In this document: positions 1 to 6,989 of the stretch, in pieces
Position numbering within the stretch: position 1 is the stretch's first letter
Layout of the letters: every line of letters starts with the position of its first letter
Assembly (NCBI GenBank): GCA_021790135.1
Contig: JAJYIJ010000027.1
Location: 1-10,187, forward strand
Direction: 5' to 3'
Length of the DNA stretch: 10,187 bases
Source: a bacterium
GTDB taxonomy: Bacteria > Patescibacteriota > Patescibacteriia > Magasanikbacterales > GWA2-37-8
Made by a program: the position numbers and the translations under genes
The notes under the pieces: model-generated
The model's database searches: none
Seen by the model: the letters and a program-made list of their open reading frames with translations, nothing else
Told to the model about the DNA's origin: nothing

Positions 1-5
1 TCTCT

Positions 6-34
6 ACTATAGTACAGAACCAGGCTTTTGTCAA
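6..34 (-). promoter_or_regulatory. Sigma70-type promoter for a gene left of the window
   Basis: On the minus strand there is a perfect -35 TTGACA (29-34), a 17-base spacer and a -10 TATAGT (6-11). Transcription would start about at or just beyond the left edge and run leftward, so the gene it serves is not visible. It lies directly behind the smc stop codon with no terminator between them, so smc transcripts may read into that next unit. Its quality matches the other promoters in the window. Confidence 0.75.
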
Positions 35-43
35 TATTATCTG

Positions 44-3000
44 CTAGTTGCCGCTATACTCCGGCACATCTTCAATTTTTACTGATAGAAGCTTGGAGAC
101 ACCATCCCCCTGCATCACGACGCCATACAAAGCATTGGCCGCATGCATGGTAACGCGATTATGCGTGACGATAATGAATTGCGAATGAGTGGCGAGCTCG
201 GCCATAATTTTGGCGAACTTGAGCGTGTTGGCTTCATCAAGCGCGGCTTCGACTTCGTCGAGCACGACGAATGGCGAAGGATTGTTGTAGAGAATAGCCG
301 AGATGAGAGCGATGGATGTGAGGGTGCGCTCCCCGCCGGAAAGCATGTTCAGATATTTCACTTTTTTACCGGGCGGGTTGGCGATAACTTCGACGCCAGT
401 GAGAATTTTTTCGGATTTCTTTTTTGGTTTTACTTCTTCTGTCTCCACTTCACCGCTGACGACGGGAGTACCATCCGGGTTCAATTCCCCTTCTTCTCTG
501 GGGGGTTCACCGTATATTTCTTCCAAGGCCGCATTGCCGCCGCCGAATAATAATTTAAAGTAACGATCAAAATCTTTACGGATTTTCTTAAAGGCGGCGC
601 TGCGACGTTTTTTCATGAGTTCGTCAAGCTCCTCAATCATCACCGTCAAATCTTTGATCGCTTTTTGCAAATCATCGATCTGAGCAACGAGAAAATCATA
701 GCGCTCTTTGGTGGTGGAGTACTCTTTTACCACTTCTTCATCAATGCCGCCAATCAAGCTGAGCTGGTACTTCAATTTTTCAATCCGGTCGGCCAGTCCG
801 GGCACCTCCTCAAGCAAAGCGGCCTCCGATAGTCGTTCAATGATTGAGGGGAGTGACAATTTCATTTCACTCACGACCTCATTGGCTAGGTCCTCCTGTT
901 TGGTTTCCAGCTTGGCATAACGAATATTAAATTCACTGCGCTCCCCTAGGAAGCCATTGACCATTTCTTGCTGCTTTTGCATCTGCTCTTGCAAAGCAAA
1001 CACACGCTGCTTCTTTTCTTCTTCGCGGGCGTTAAATTCTTTGATTTCTGTTTCTATTTTTTCGATCGTTGCGGCGATGCCATCGATCTGTTCTTGCAGA
1101 TTTTTCTTACTGCCCGCAAGCTTTTGCAACTCCGCACCATATTCCTCTGGACTGGATTTAAGCAATGCCAGTTCATTTTTGAACCGCGCTAATTCTTGAG
1201 CAATTTTATTATACTCGGCTTCAGCCAACGCAGCCTGATTTTTGGCGCTTTCGGCAGCGACTGTGATATCAACAAGATCGTTTTTCTCTTTTTCGATTTG
1301 ACTTTCGAGCTGGTTCAGATTATGCGATTCAAGTCGGACCATTTCTTGGATCTCAGCCGCGTGGTCTTCGGTTGTCAAAGACAACTTCGAGCTGAAGCTC
1401 AAGTTATTTCTTCGCTGCCGGAAGCCGCCGCGCATGATACCGCGCGGTTCGACCAGATCGCCTTCAAGCGTAACGAATCTTCCCCGCCCAACTCCAATTC
1501 GTTCTGCCACGTGCAGATCATCAATAACGAGCGTGTCGCCGAGAATCATGGAAAAAATTGGGAACATTTTTTCATCAAAACGAATGAGGTCGATGGCGCG
1601 GCCATGCACGCCTTTTTCTTGAAGCAGCTGCTCGGTAGCGCTGAAGGGCTGACGTGGCTGAATTCTTGAAAGTGGCAAAAAAGTCGCCACCCCAAAACGA
1701 TTTTGCCGCAGATATTCGATAGCGCGGCGAGCGACCGTTTCATCCTGCACAACGATTGATGACAGTTGAGCGCCAACCGCCACTTCCAGGGCCACTTGGT
1801 ATTTTTCTTCAACTTCACCCAGTTCGGCCACTAATCCAAAAATTTTACCAAAATTATTTTTAGCTTCCATTACCGCTTTGACCGCGGTGAGTCCAGACAA
1901 TTCCCGGAAGCTCCGCTCTGACTGATCCTTAAAGAGTTCACTTTGCAGACGAGAAATTTTGAGACGAAGTTCACTCTGGTCGGCAGCGAGCCGATCGATG
2001 TGGTGTTTCTTCTCCGTCACGGCTTTAGCCTTTTCTTCACTTTCTTCTCTGCCAGCAGTGCTTCTTTCGACAACGAGTTTGGCAGTTTCGTTCAATTCGG
2101 CCACCTTACCCTCGAGCCAGCCGACATTTTGCCGTCCACTCTGGCTGTATTCAGTTTGCATCTGTCCTTCGATAATCACCAGCTGGCGTTCCAATTCATT
2201 TTTTGCACGCATCGTTTCTTGATGACGCTCTTGCAAACTCTCAAATACTTCTTGGCGGGTCGCTCCTTTGGCCAACTCGGCCAATTCCACCTGAATTTTT
2301 TCTAATTCCGCGAAAGCGTTTCGATATTTTGTTTCAACGGCCGCAAGGAGCCCCTGCACCTCATCGACTTCTTTTTTATTATGACTATACAAAGTGAAGT
2401 AATACATTTCCTGAGTATCGCGCAAACGCGCCTCGACCTCCTGCCGCTGCTCAAGTTTTTTCACTTGCCTGGCCAAAAGTTTTAAACGTGGTTCCACTTC
2501 TGCCAACAGCGTTTCCGCCTGCTTGATGTTTTCTTCGCTCCGGCCTAATTTCAATTGCGCTTGGTGCTGTTTGATTTGGTGTTCTTTGATGCCGCTGGCT
2601 TCGTCAAAAAAATCTTTGCGCTCGGCTGGCGTTACGGTGAGCAATCGATCGATCATTCCTTGGCTCACGATACTATAGGCGCCTTCGGCGAATTTCGCTT
2701 TTGCCAGGAGGATGTGAATATCAATAAGGCGCGCCGGGTTACCATTGACGAGATACTCGCTTTCGCCACTGCGGTAGAGACGGCGAGTAATAATAATCTC
2801 GGGAAATTCCAAGCCGGTTTCGCCGCCAGCATTATCAAGCGTCATCGCTACTTCGGCCGCGCCGAGTGAACCTTTCGATTCCGAGCCGCTAAAAATAATA
2901 TCCTCGCTTTTCTTGGCGCGGATGTTGCGCATGGACTGTTCTCCCATCACCCAACGAATGGCATCGGTGATGTTGCTTTTTCCGCTGCCGTTCGGACCGA

Positions 3001-3106
3001 CCACGCCAGTAATACTAAAAGAACCGTTTTGGGGCGGTAAAAAATCGAGGATGGTTTTGTTGGCGAATGATTTGAAGCCTTGAATCTCGAGGCGTTTCAG
3101 ATACAT
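44..3106 (-). CDS. smc: Chromosome segregation ATPase SMC
   Basis: SMC is the ATP-driven DNA-loop-extruding core of the bacterial condensin (SMC-ScpA-ScpB), acting on the nucleoid to compact and separate chromosomes. The 1020-residue product has every hallmark: an N-terminal head with Walker A GPNGSGKS (residues 37-44) and Q-loop SQG (148-150), coiled coil from about 170, a hinge at about 420-562 ending in the typical GDLVEPRGIMRGGF, the returning coiled coil, then a C-terminal head with signature LSGGERT (922-928), Walker B FVVLDE (946-951), a D-loop and THNR at 981. Bacterial SMC is usually near 1180 residues, so the arms are short. About 30 charged residues (866-900) are inserted before the signature motif, a feature I recall from Patescibacteria SMC. 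The start gives the exact family N-terminus MYLKRLEIQGFKSF. A weak AGAGAG (3118-3123) lies 11 bases upstream. scpA and scpB are not in view. Confidence 0.97.
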   Translation of the reverse strand: MYLKRLEIQGFKSFANKTILDFLPPQNGSFSITGVVGPNGSGKSNITDAIRWVMGEQSMRNIRAKKSEDIIFSGSESKGSLGAAEVAMTLDNAGGETGLEFPEIIITRRLYRSGESEYLVNGNPARLIDIHILLAKAKFAEGAYSIVSQGMIDRLLTVTPAERKDFFDEASGIKEHQIKQHQAQLKLGRSEENIKQAETLLAEVEPRLKLLARQVKKLEQRQEVEARLRDTQEMYYFTLYSHNKKEVDEVQGLLAAVETKYRNAFAELEKIQVELAELAKGATRQEVFESLQERHQETMRAKNELERQLVIIEGQMQTEYSQSGRQNVGWLEGKVAELNETAKLVVERSTAGREESEEKAKAVTEKKHHIDRLAADQSELRLKISRLQSELFKDQSERSFRELSGLTAVKAVMEAKNNFGKIFGLVAELGEVEEKYQVALEVAVGAQLSSIVVQDETVARRAIEYLRQNRFGVATFLPLSRIQPRQPFSATEQLLQEKGVHGRAIDLIRFDEKMFPIFSMILGDTLVIDDLHVAERIGVGRGRFVTLEGDLVEPRGIMRGGFRQRRNNLSFSSKLSLTTEDHAAEIQEMVRLESHNLNQLESQIEKEKNDLVDITVAAESAKNQAALAEAEYNKIAQELARFKNELALLKSSPEEYGAELQKLAGSKKNLQEQIDGIAATIEKIETEIKEFNAREEEKKQRVFALQEQMQKQQEMVNGFLGERSEFNIRYAKLETKQEDLANEVVSEMKLSLPSIIERLSEAALLEEVPGLADRIEKLKYQLSLIGGIDEEVVKEYSTTKERYDFLVAQIDDLQKAIKDLTVMIEELDELMKKRRSAAFKKIRKDFDRYFKLLFGGGNAALEEIYGEPPREEGELNPDGTPVVSGEVETEEVKPKKKSEKILTGVEVIANPPGKKVKYLNMLSGGERTLTSIALISAILYNNPSPFVVLDEVEAALDEANTLKFAKIMAELATHSQFIIVTHNRVTMHAANALYGVVMQGDGVSKLLSVKIEDVPEYSGN

Positions 3107-3136
3107 AGCAAGAAAAACTCTCTGTTCTTATGCTGC

Positions 3137-3165
3137 AGTATACCACAAACTCGAGAGCGGCACAA
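3137..3165 (-). promoter_or_regulatory. Probable smc promoter (extended -10)
   Basis: Minus-strand -10 TATACT (3137-3142) is preceded by TGG, giving an extended -10. A weak -35 TTGTGC (3160-3165) lies 17 bases upstream. Predicted start is near 3130, giving a leader of about 24 nt, longer than for most genes here. It sits in the 66-base gap after the DUF4153 gene, where no terminator is visible, so smc may also receive read-through from that gene. Confidence 0.6.
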
Positions 3166-3172
3166 CACATTT

Positions 3173-4978
3173 TTACTTTTTCCCTCCGAGGAGAGTGAAG
3201 GTAAAATTATCGATCGAATAATCAGTGGTGGACGATGGCACTCGCAGATCATTTATAATCAGCTTAAAGCGATACTGATCATTCTCAAAAGTTACAGTGG
3301 CATCAGAACGATTGATAAAACGAATACCCGTGCCATAATGAGCGCGCAGTTGTTCGATAGTTGGCTTCAGATCAAGCGAACCGATCACGATTCCATCTTT
3401 TTTGATCTCGACAATGGTTGCCCCACTAAGCACGGTCGTGAATGAGCCGCTCGGAAGAGTGGCTCCAATTCCGGCCGTTCGTGGATTGGAAGAGGCAATG
3501 ACATTCATAATGATGAAATCGTATCCACTTGTATCGAAAGCCGGCTCCATTTCCGGAGCAAAAGAATAATCCGACAGAGCATCGCCGGCAAGCGGAGCGG
3601 GTTCGTTATATTGCACGTTAGCCGCATTTAAAATAACGATATTGCTGCTGCCATACGGCGTCAGATCAGCGTTCGAAATCGCCAGGCCAGGTAACCATGG
3701 TTTTATTTTTGCCGCTCCGTCATGACCGATAATATACTCAAACTTCGATTGAATAGTGTCGTACTCACTTGAGGAAAGGACAATGGGGCTAGCAGCCCGA
3801 ACGATTTGACCATTCTGCATGATGTGGTTTTGTACGAGCAATTTTTGCAGGCTACTGACCTGACTGTTCATTGAAACTGTAAACATGTTCCAGGGTCCCG
3901 CGATCGCAAGAAGCAAGACGAGTGATAGCGAGTATGGTGCAAAACGAAGAGTTTTGCTTTTGCTGAACAGATAATAAAGGGCATTCGCCAGTAACCAGAC
4001 TCCGCCCATTGTCACGAGATAGCGCGGCTCGGTCACGCCATAGGCATTCATTCTGACACCAATCGCGACAAAAAGAACAATCACGAGCGGCAAGAGTGAA
4101 ACAAAAAAACCGACGAATATTTTTTGCAGCCAGCCATGGGCCGCATCTCGCGACAAGGTATAGGCAACTAAGAAGGCCACCATTCCAACGCCGGCAAAAG
4201 CCAAAATCCACTGAGCCACTCCCCCTTTTGGCCATTGCCATAGAAGCAAAACTTTAACGAGGTACGCGTACAAAATAACGAAAAAGGCAATCACCAATGG
4301 AATCCAAATGTAGCGTAAAAATAATGACACGATGATCGGCAATTCATATTCAGACTTGCCCTTAGCTTGAGGCAGACCCGCAAGCCAAAACCAACTACCA
4401 AAAATGCCGATAGCGATTATCCAAAGCTGGCGGATTAAGAGCCAGACATTTAAATATGAAGTGTCAAAAAAAAGATAATTAACAGCCAGCACACCAGCGC
4501 TGACGCCAAGACCAAGTCCAATAGTGAAAAGAGCCGCCGTGATAAAACGGCTGATACTGGTACCAACGAATTGCCAGTGTTCAAGAACATTTGTCCGGTC
4601 GAAAGAGGCAAAAAAGGCCGTAACAAATCCGACGAGAGTCATAATAAAGGCGCGCGCGTTGTCGGCGGCTGTGAGCGGACTCGAAAGGGCGAAGTAAAAA
4701 AGAATAGCGATTATAAAAACACCCGCCTGTCCGGCCAGCCGGTAGTGCCATTTTTCGAACGCTCGCTCCAAAATAAGCGTGGCACAAACTTCCCAAGGGA
4801 AGGCCACGACGGCAACGATAAGTGTTTTTGTCAACCGAGGATAATCAACACTATACCTCCCAATTAAAAACCAGGCTAGAGCCGTGCCAATACCTGTAAT
4901 AAGAGTCGCCACTGGAAATCGTTTTATTGTTATGGCTATGGCACGAAAAAAATTAAATACGACATTTTTAATAAACAT
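3173..4978 (-). CDS. DUF4153 multi-span membrane protein
   Basis: This 601-residue integral membrane protein has unknown biochemical function. Residues 1-365 form about 11-12 hydrophobic spans (for example 22-40, 52-70, 86-103, 145-170, 184-201, 213-245, 254-275, 288-308, 320-337, 348-362). Residues 366-601 form a soluble, probably extracytoplasmic domain. Assignment to DUF4153 rests on two family-like stretches: YGVTEPRY (313-320) with following WLL, and GPWNMFTVSMNSQ (361-373) followed by a short Leu-rich helix and NGQIV. The end, DYSIDNFTFTLLGGKK, also looks family-typical. The start at 4978 is supported by a promoter ending just upstream and by the RCTATG start context; no Shine-Dalgarno site is present. 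The gene is divergent from the DHH phosphoesterase gene and followed by smc on the same strand. No catalytic residues can be named, so the role stays open. Confidence 0.8.
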   Translation of the reverse strand: MFIKNVVFNFFRAIAITIKRFPVATLITGIGTALAWFLIGRYSVDYPRLTKTLIVAVVAFPWEVCATLILERAFEKWHYRLAGQAGVFIIAILFYFALSSPLTAADNARAFIMTLVGFVTAFFASFDRTNVLEHWQFVGTSISRFITAALFTIGLGLGVSAGVLAVNYLFFDTSYLNVWLLIRQLWIIAIGIFGSWFWLAGLPQAKGKSEYELPIIVSLFLRYIWIPLVIAFFVILYAYLVKVLLLWQWPKGGVAQWILAFAGVGMVAFLVAYTLSRDAAHGWLQKIFVGFFVSLLPLVIVLFVAIGVRMNAYGVTEPRYLVTMGGVWLLANALYYLFSKSKTLRFAPYSLSLVLLLAIAGPWNMFTVSMNSQVSSLQKLLVQNHIMQNGQIVRAASPIVLSSSEYDTIQSKFEYIIGHDGAAKIKPWLPGLAISNADLTPYGSSNIVILNAANVQYNEPAPLAGDALSDYSFAPEMEPAFDTSGYDFIIMNVIASSNPRTAGIGATLPSGSFTTVLSGATIVEIKKDGIVIGSLDLKPTIEQLRAHYGTGIRFINRSDATVTFENDQYRFKLIINDLRVPSSTTDYSIDNFTFTLLGGKK

Positions 4979-4998
4979 AGTATAGACTTATTCTTTAT

Positions 4999-5027
4999 AT
5001 GATAACCGGGCAACGAAGATGGGTCAA
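4999..5027 (-). promoter_or_regulatory. Promoter of the DUF4153 gene
   Basis: Minus-strand -35 TTGACC (5022-5027), 17-base spacer, -10 TATCAT (4999-5004). Predicted start is about 4992, leaving a 13-14 nt leader without a Shine-Dalgarno site. Its -35 lies 9 bases from the -35 of the oppositely directed DHH promoter, so regulators or polymerase on one could affect the other. Confidence 0.7.
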
Positions 5028-5036
5028 TATGCCGAC

Positions 5037-5065
5037 TTGACAAGTAGCGTCCCTTCAACTATACT
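5037..5065 (+). promoter_or_regulatory. Promoter of the DHH phosphoesterase gene; decides its start
   Basis: A consensus -35 TTGACA (5037-5042), a 17-base spacer and -10 TATACT (5060-5065). Transcription should begin near 5072, about 10 nt before ATG 5082. The reading frame is open further upstream to an ATG at 5019, but that codon lies before the promoter and would not be in this transcript, so 5082 is the better start. Confidence 0.85.
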
Positions 5066-5081
5066 GTCCTGTTCTCTAACT

Positions 5082-6050
5082 ATGGACACAACCGCAACAA
5101 AAATTTACCAGCACCTGCTTGGCGCTCATAAAATTGTGATTGCGCCGCACCAGAATCCTGACGGCGACGCCATCGGCGCAGCCACGGCCTTCCAGGAGTA
5201 TCTTGCAAATTATGGCAAAGATGCGCAAATTTTTTGTGCCACACCGGTGAACCCCTCTCTCCATTTTCTGCCCCACGCTACCGAAGTGACGGATGACGCA
5301 GCCGTTTTTAACAACAAGGCGGTCGATACGATTGTCGTTTTGGATTCAGGCGATTTGCGCTACAACGGCATTGCCAATCTGGTGGCAGGGCACCCGGCAA
5401 CGCTTATTAATATTGATCATCACCCAACCAACGAACGCTACGGTCACATCAACTTTGTCATGCCGACCGCCGCGTCCACCACCGAAATTTTATTTCACTA
5501 CTTTCGCCGTAACCGCATTCACATTAATCACAAGATGGCAACGTCGCTTTTGACCGGTCTTTCCACCGACACTGGCAACTTTACCAATGCCGCTACCTCG
5601 GTTTCGGCTCTAGCCGCCAGTGCTGAGTTGCTAAGTTCAGGGGGAAATTTTAATCTGGTGACGCACGAGACGCTCGCCAACAAATCAATCAGTGCTCTTC
5701 GGCTATGGGGTCTGGTTTCCAGCCGCTTGGAGCGCGACACCGCCACCGGTTTGACATCAACCTATATGACGCAAGAGGATTTGAAAAGGTTTATGGTGCC
5801 TGACAGCGAAGCCGAAGGTATTTCTAATTTTTTGAACAATTTGGAAAACACGCCCATTGCGCTGGTCTTGCGTGAATTGCCGGATGGACAAATAAAAGGC
5901 AGCTTCCGCACCACCCATGACGATATCGACGTGTCGAGTTTGGCCAAACAGCTTGGTGGCGGCGGACACAAAAAGGCGGCGGGCTTCACGCAGCCAGGGC
6001 CAATCGAGGCGGTGCTCCAAAAAATTAGGGCCATGCTCTCTGGTGGATAA
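5082..6050 (+). CDS. DHH/DHHA1 phosphoesterase, NrnA-like
   Basis: This 322-residue protein of the DHH superfamily resembles the NrnA branch, metal-dependent enzymes that degrade nanoRNA or short cyclic-dinucleotide products and, in some members, dephosphorylate pAp. Visible motifs, numbered from the start at 5082: motif I NPDGDAIG (25-32), motif II LDSGD (87-91), motif III IDHH (111-114), motif IV STDTGNF (161-167), and in the C-terminal DHHA1 domain LGGGGHKKAAGF (291-302), the substrate-binding glycine loop. These are the expected Mn-binding Asp and His positions, so it should be active and cytoplasmic. Length is normal for NrnA. The codons from 5019 to 5081 do not resemble the family and are upstream of the promoter. 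The exact substrate (nanoRNA, pAp or c-di-AMP/pApA) cannot be read from the sequence. A separate tRNA unit starts right behind the stop. Confidence 0.92.
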   Translation: MDTTATKIYQHLLGAHKIVIAPHQNPDGDAIGAATAFQEYLANYGKDAQIFCATPVNPSLHFLPHATEVTDDAAVFNNKAVDTIVVLDSGDLRYNGIANLVAGHPATLINIDHHPTNERYGHINFVMPTAASTTEILFHYFRRNRIHINHKMATSLLTGLSTDTGNFTNAATSVSALAASAELLSSGGNFNLVTHETLANKSISALRLWGLVSSRLERDTATGLTSTYMTQEDLKRFMVPDSEAEGISNFLNNLENTPIALVLRELPDGQIKGSFRTTHDDIDVSSLAKQLGGGGHKKAAGFTQPGPIEAVLQKIRAMLSGG

Positions 6051-6055
6051 CATTC

Positions 6056-6085
6056 TTGACGCCGTTCACCTTTCTCTCCTATACT
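6056..6085 (+). promoter_or_regulatory. Promoter of the tRNA-Asn leader transcript
   Basis: -35 TTGACG (6056-6061), 18-base spacer, -10 TATACT (6080-6085). It starts 6 bases after the DHH stop codon. Predicted start is about 6092, so the ATG at 6094 would lie at the very 5' end of the RNA (leaderless or 1-2 nt leader). This independent promoter makes the leader ORF, hairpins and tRNA one transcription unit. Confidence 0.75.
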
Positions 6086-6093
6086 ATATTTAT

Positions 6094-6135
6094 ATGATTT
6101 CCCAGCATCTTAATAATAATCTTAATTCTGCCTAA
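6094..6135 (+). CDS. Candidate Asn-rich leader peptide of tRNA-Asn
   Basis: A 13-codon ORF encodes MISQHLNNNLNSA and ends in TAA at 6133-6135. Four of its twelve internal codons are Asn (AAT at 6112, 6115, 6118 and 6124), and the next gene is tRNA-Asn(GUU), whose tRNA reads AAU. The promoter places the ATG at or within 1-2 nt of the RNA 5' end, which fits the near-leaderless genes around it. The stop codon lies 5 bases before the GCGGG strand (6141-6145) that can form an antiterminator, so a ribosome ending translation would cover it. The peptide itself probably has no function; its translation would be the sensor. It is too short to judge coding potential statistically, so the call rests on architecture. 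Confidence 0.6.
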   Translation: MISQHLNNNLNSA

Positions 6136-6191
6136 CGCGTGCGGGGAAATTTTGTTACCAACAAATGAACCCGCCGGTCGGCGGATTTTTT
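6100..6191 (+). promoter_or_regulatory. Candidate trp-like attenuator controlling tRNA-Asn
   Basis: Three competing pairings are visible. 1:2 is 6100-6107 (UCCCAGCA) with 6140-6147 (UGCGGGGA), seven pairs and one A-G mismatch. 2:3 is 6141-6145 (GCGGG) with 6170-6174 (CCCGC), enclosing a second helix 6151-6156 with 6160-6165. 3:4 is 6171-6175 (CCGCC) with 6180-6184 (GGCGG) plus six T, an intrinsic terminator. Strand 1 and the region just after it lie in the leader ORF; strand 2 is just behind its stop. Expected behaviour by analogy with trp and his leaders: a ribosome stalled on the Asn codons breaks 1:2, frees strand 2, lets 2:3 form and allows read-through to tRNA-Asn; a ribosome at the stop covers strand 2 and the terminator forms. 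Pairings are seen; the regulation is inferred. Confidence 0.6.
6171..6191 (+). terminator. Intrinsic terminator between leader ORF and tRNA-Asn
   Basis: A five-pair all-GC stem (6171-6175 with 6180-6184) with a GGUC loop is followed by A and six T (6186-6191). It lies 9 bases before the tRNA gene, so without antitermination the tRNA would not be made from the 6056 promoter. It could also serve as the terminator for read-through from the DHH gene. Confidence 0.75.
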
Positions 6192-6200
6192 AAATAAAAT

Positions 6201-6272
6201 TCCGGGATAGTTGAGTGGTACAACGCCACGCTGTTAACGTGGATATCCCTGGTTCGAATCCAGGTCCCGGAG
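6201..6272 (+). tRNA. tRNA-Asn (anticodon GUU)
   Basis: A complete cloverleaf: acceptor 6201-6207 (TCCGGGA) with 6265-6271 (TCCCGGA), T8-A9, D stem 6210-6213 with 6221-6224 and GG in its loop, anticodon stem 6226-6230 with 6238-6242, loop CTGTTAA with anticodon GTT (6233-6235), five-base variable loop, T stem 6248-6252 with 6260-6264 and T loop TTCGAAT. All stems pair fully. The first pair U1-A72 and discriminator G73 (6272) fit bacterial tRNA-Asn. CCA is not encoded, so a CCA-adding enzyme is needed. It is the only tRNA of its unit and is enclosed by a terminator on each side. Confidence 0.97.
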
Positions 6273-6275
6273 CTA

Positions 6276-6307
6276 ATCCCGCCATTCATGAATGGCGGGA
6301 TATTTTT
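6276..6307 (+). terminator. Intrinsic terminator after tRNA-Asn
   Basis: An 11-pair stem (6276-6286 with 6291-6301) with loop CATG is followed by a T-rich tract with TTTTT at 6303-6307. It starts 3 bases after the tRNA end and closes the leader-tRNA unit. Confidence 0.9.
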
Positions 6308-6338
6308 ATAAAAATTGAATTCGAACTAAAAGCAAATA

Positions 6339-6365
6339 AAAACGCCTACATGTGGGCCGATTTTT
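6339..6365. terminator. Weak bidirectional terminator-like hairpin
   Basis: An A tract, the stem GCCTA (6344-6348) with TGGGC (6353-6357, one G-T pair) around a CATG loop, and TTTTT (6361-6365). The tracts on both sides would allow weak termination in either direction. The rest of 6308-6431 holds nothing recognisable except the possible promoter below. Confidence 0.35.
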
Positions 6366-6391
6366 GACCCCTGGGCGGGACGCAATTGTCG

Positions 6392-6407
6392 TGGTATTAT
6401 TTATAGT
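6392..6407 (+). promoter_or_regulatory. Possible promoter of the DHFR-family gene
   Basis: TGG followed by TATTAT (6395-6400) resembles an extended -10; TATAGT (6402-6407) is an overlapping alternative. Neither has a good -35 at normal distance, so this promoter is weaker or different from the others in the window. The leader would be roughly 18-25 nt with no Shine-Dalgarno site. Confidence 0.4.
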
Positions 6408-6431
6408 GGTCAGTAAAAAGCTTTTCTAATT

Positions 6432-6989
6432 ATGAAAAAATTATTTTTATTCGTGATGGTTAGTCTTGATGGTTATTTTGAAGGAGAAGACCATGATTTG
6501 AGCTGGCACAATGTTGATGCTGAATTTAATAAATATGCAATCAAACATACTTCTGAGGCCGGCATATTGCTTTTTGGGCGGAAAACGTATGAGCTTATGG
6601 CAAACTATTGGCCAAGCGCTCACGCCGCAACCGACGATCCGGTTGTTGCTAATCTTATGAATAATACTCCGAAAATAGTTTTTTCAACGACGTTAAAAAA
6701 GGCGGAGTGGAATAATACTCGGCTTGTGAGGGAAATTAATCCCGACGAAATCATCCGACTAAAAAAAGAATCTTCAAAAGATCTGGCGATGTATGGCAGT
6801 AATACGCTTGCTGTAAATATGATGAAATTTAAACTCATTGATGAATTCCGGATCATGGTGAACCCGGTGGCAATCGGTAAAGGAACCTCATTATTTAAAG
6901 GATTGGAGGAAAAAGTACCTATGGAACTTATAGGCACCAAGAAATTCAAATCTGGGAATGTATTACTGAGCTATAGGCCAAAATTGTAA
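6432..6989 (+). CDS. RibD C-terminal/DHFR-family reductase (YyaP-like)
   Basis: This 185-residue protein is of the dihydrofolate-reductase-like fold shared with the RibD C-terminal domain, a family that binds NADPH and folate- or pyrimidine-like substrates. Family marks: SLDGYFEGE (11-19) after the first strand, LLFGRKTYELM (46-56), KIVFSTTL (81-88), YGSNTLAVNM (121-130, the nucleotide-loop region) and IDEFRIMVNPVAIGKGTSLF (136-155). Length is normal for the stand-alone YyaP/YwjB type. Those proteins are mostly uncharacterised, and this one lacks a RibD deaminase domain, so true DHFR activity is not implied. The gene is visibly more AT-rich, with more A- and T-ending codons than its neighbours, and its start context (AATTATG) differs from the RCTATG of the other genes. 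That fits acquisition from another genome. No partner gene is adjacent. Confidence 0.88.
   Translation: MKKLFLFVMVSLDGYFEGEDHDLSWHNVDAEFNKYAIKHTSEAGILLFGRKTYELMANYWPSAHAATDDPVVANLMNNTPKIVFSTTLKKAEWNNTRLVREINPDEIIRLKKESSKDLAMYGSNTLAVNMMKFKLIDEFRIMVNPVAIGKGTSLFKGLEEKVPMELIGTKKFKSGNVLLSYRPKL

Noticed and set aside
1196..1669. A long open frame on the plus strand inside smc
   Set aside because: It lies entirely antisense to intact smc coding sequence, has no recognisable motif and no promoter; open frames opposite this GC-moderate gene are expected.
5019..5081. In-frame upstream extension of the DHH gene starting at ATG 5019
   Set aside because: The extension contains the -35 and -10 boxes of a near-consensus promoter, shows no family similarity, and ATG 5082 has the start context shared by the other genes.
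6171..6191. Reading this hairpin only as the DHH gene terminator
   Set aside because: It may also do this, but a separate promoter, an Asn-rich ORF and a competing antiterminator lie between the DHH stop and the hairpin, which a plain terminator does not explain.
6317..6326. GAATTCGAAC after the tRNA terminator, resembling the T-loop GTTCGAATC in inverted orientation
   Set aside because: Only about nine bases match and the stems do not follow, so it is neither a second tRNA nor a convincing attachment-site repeat.
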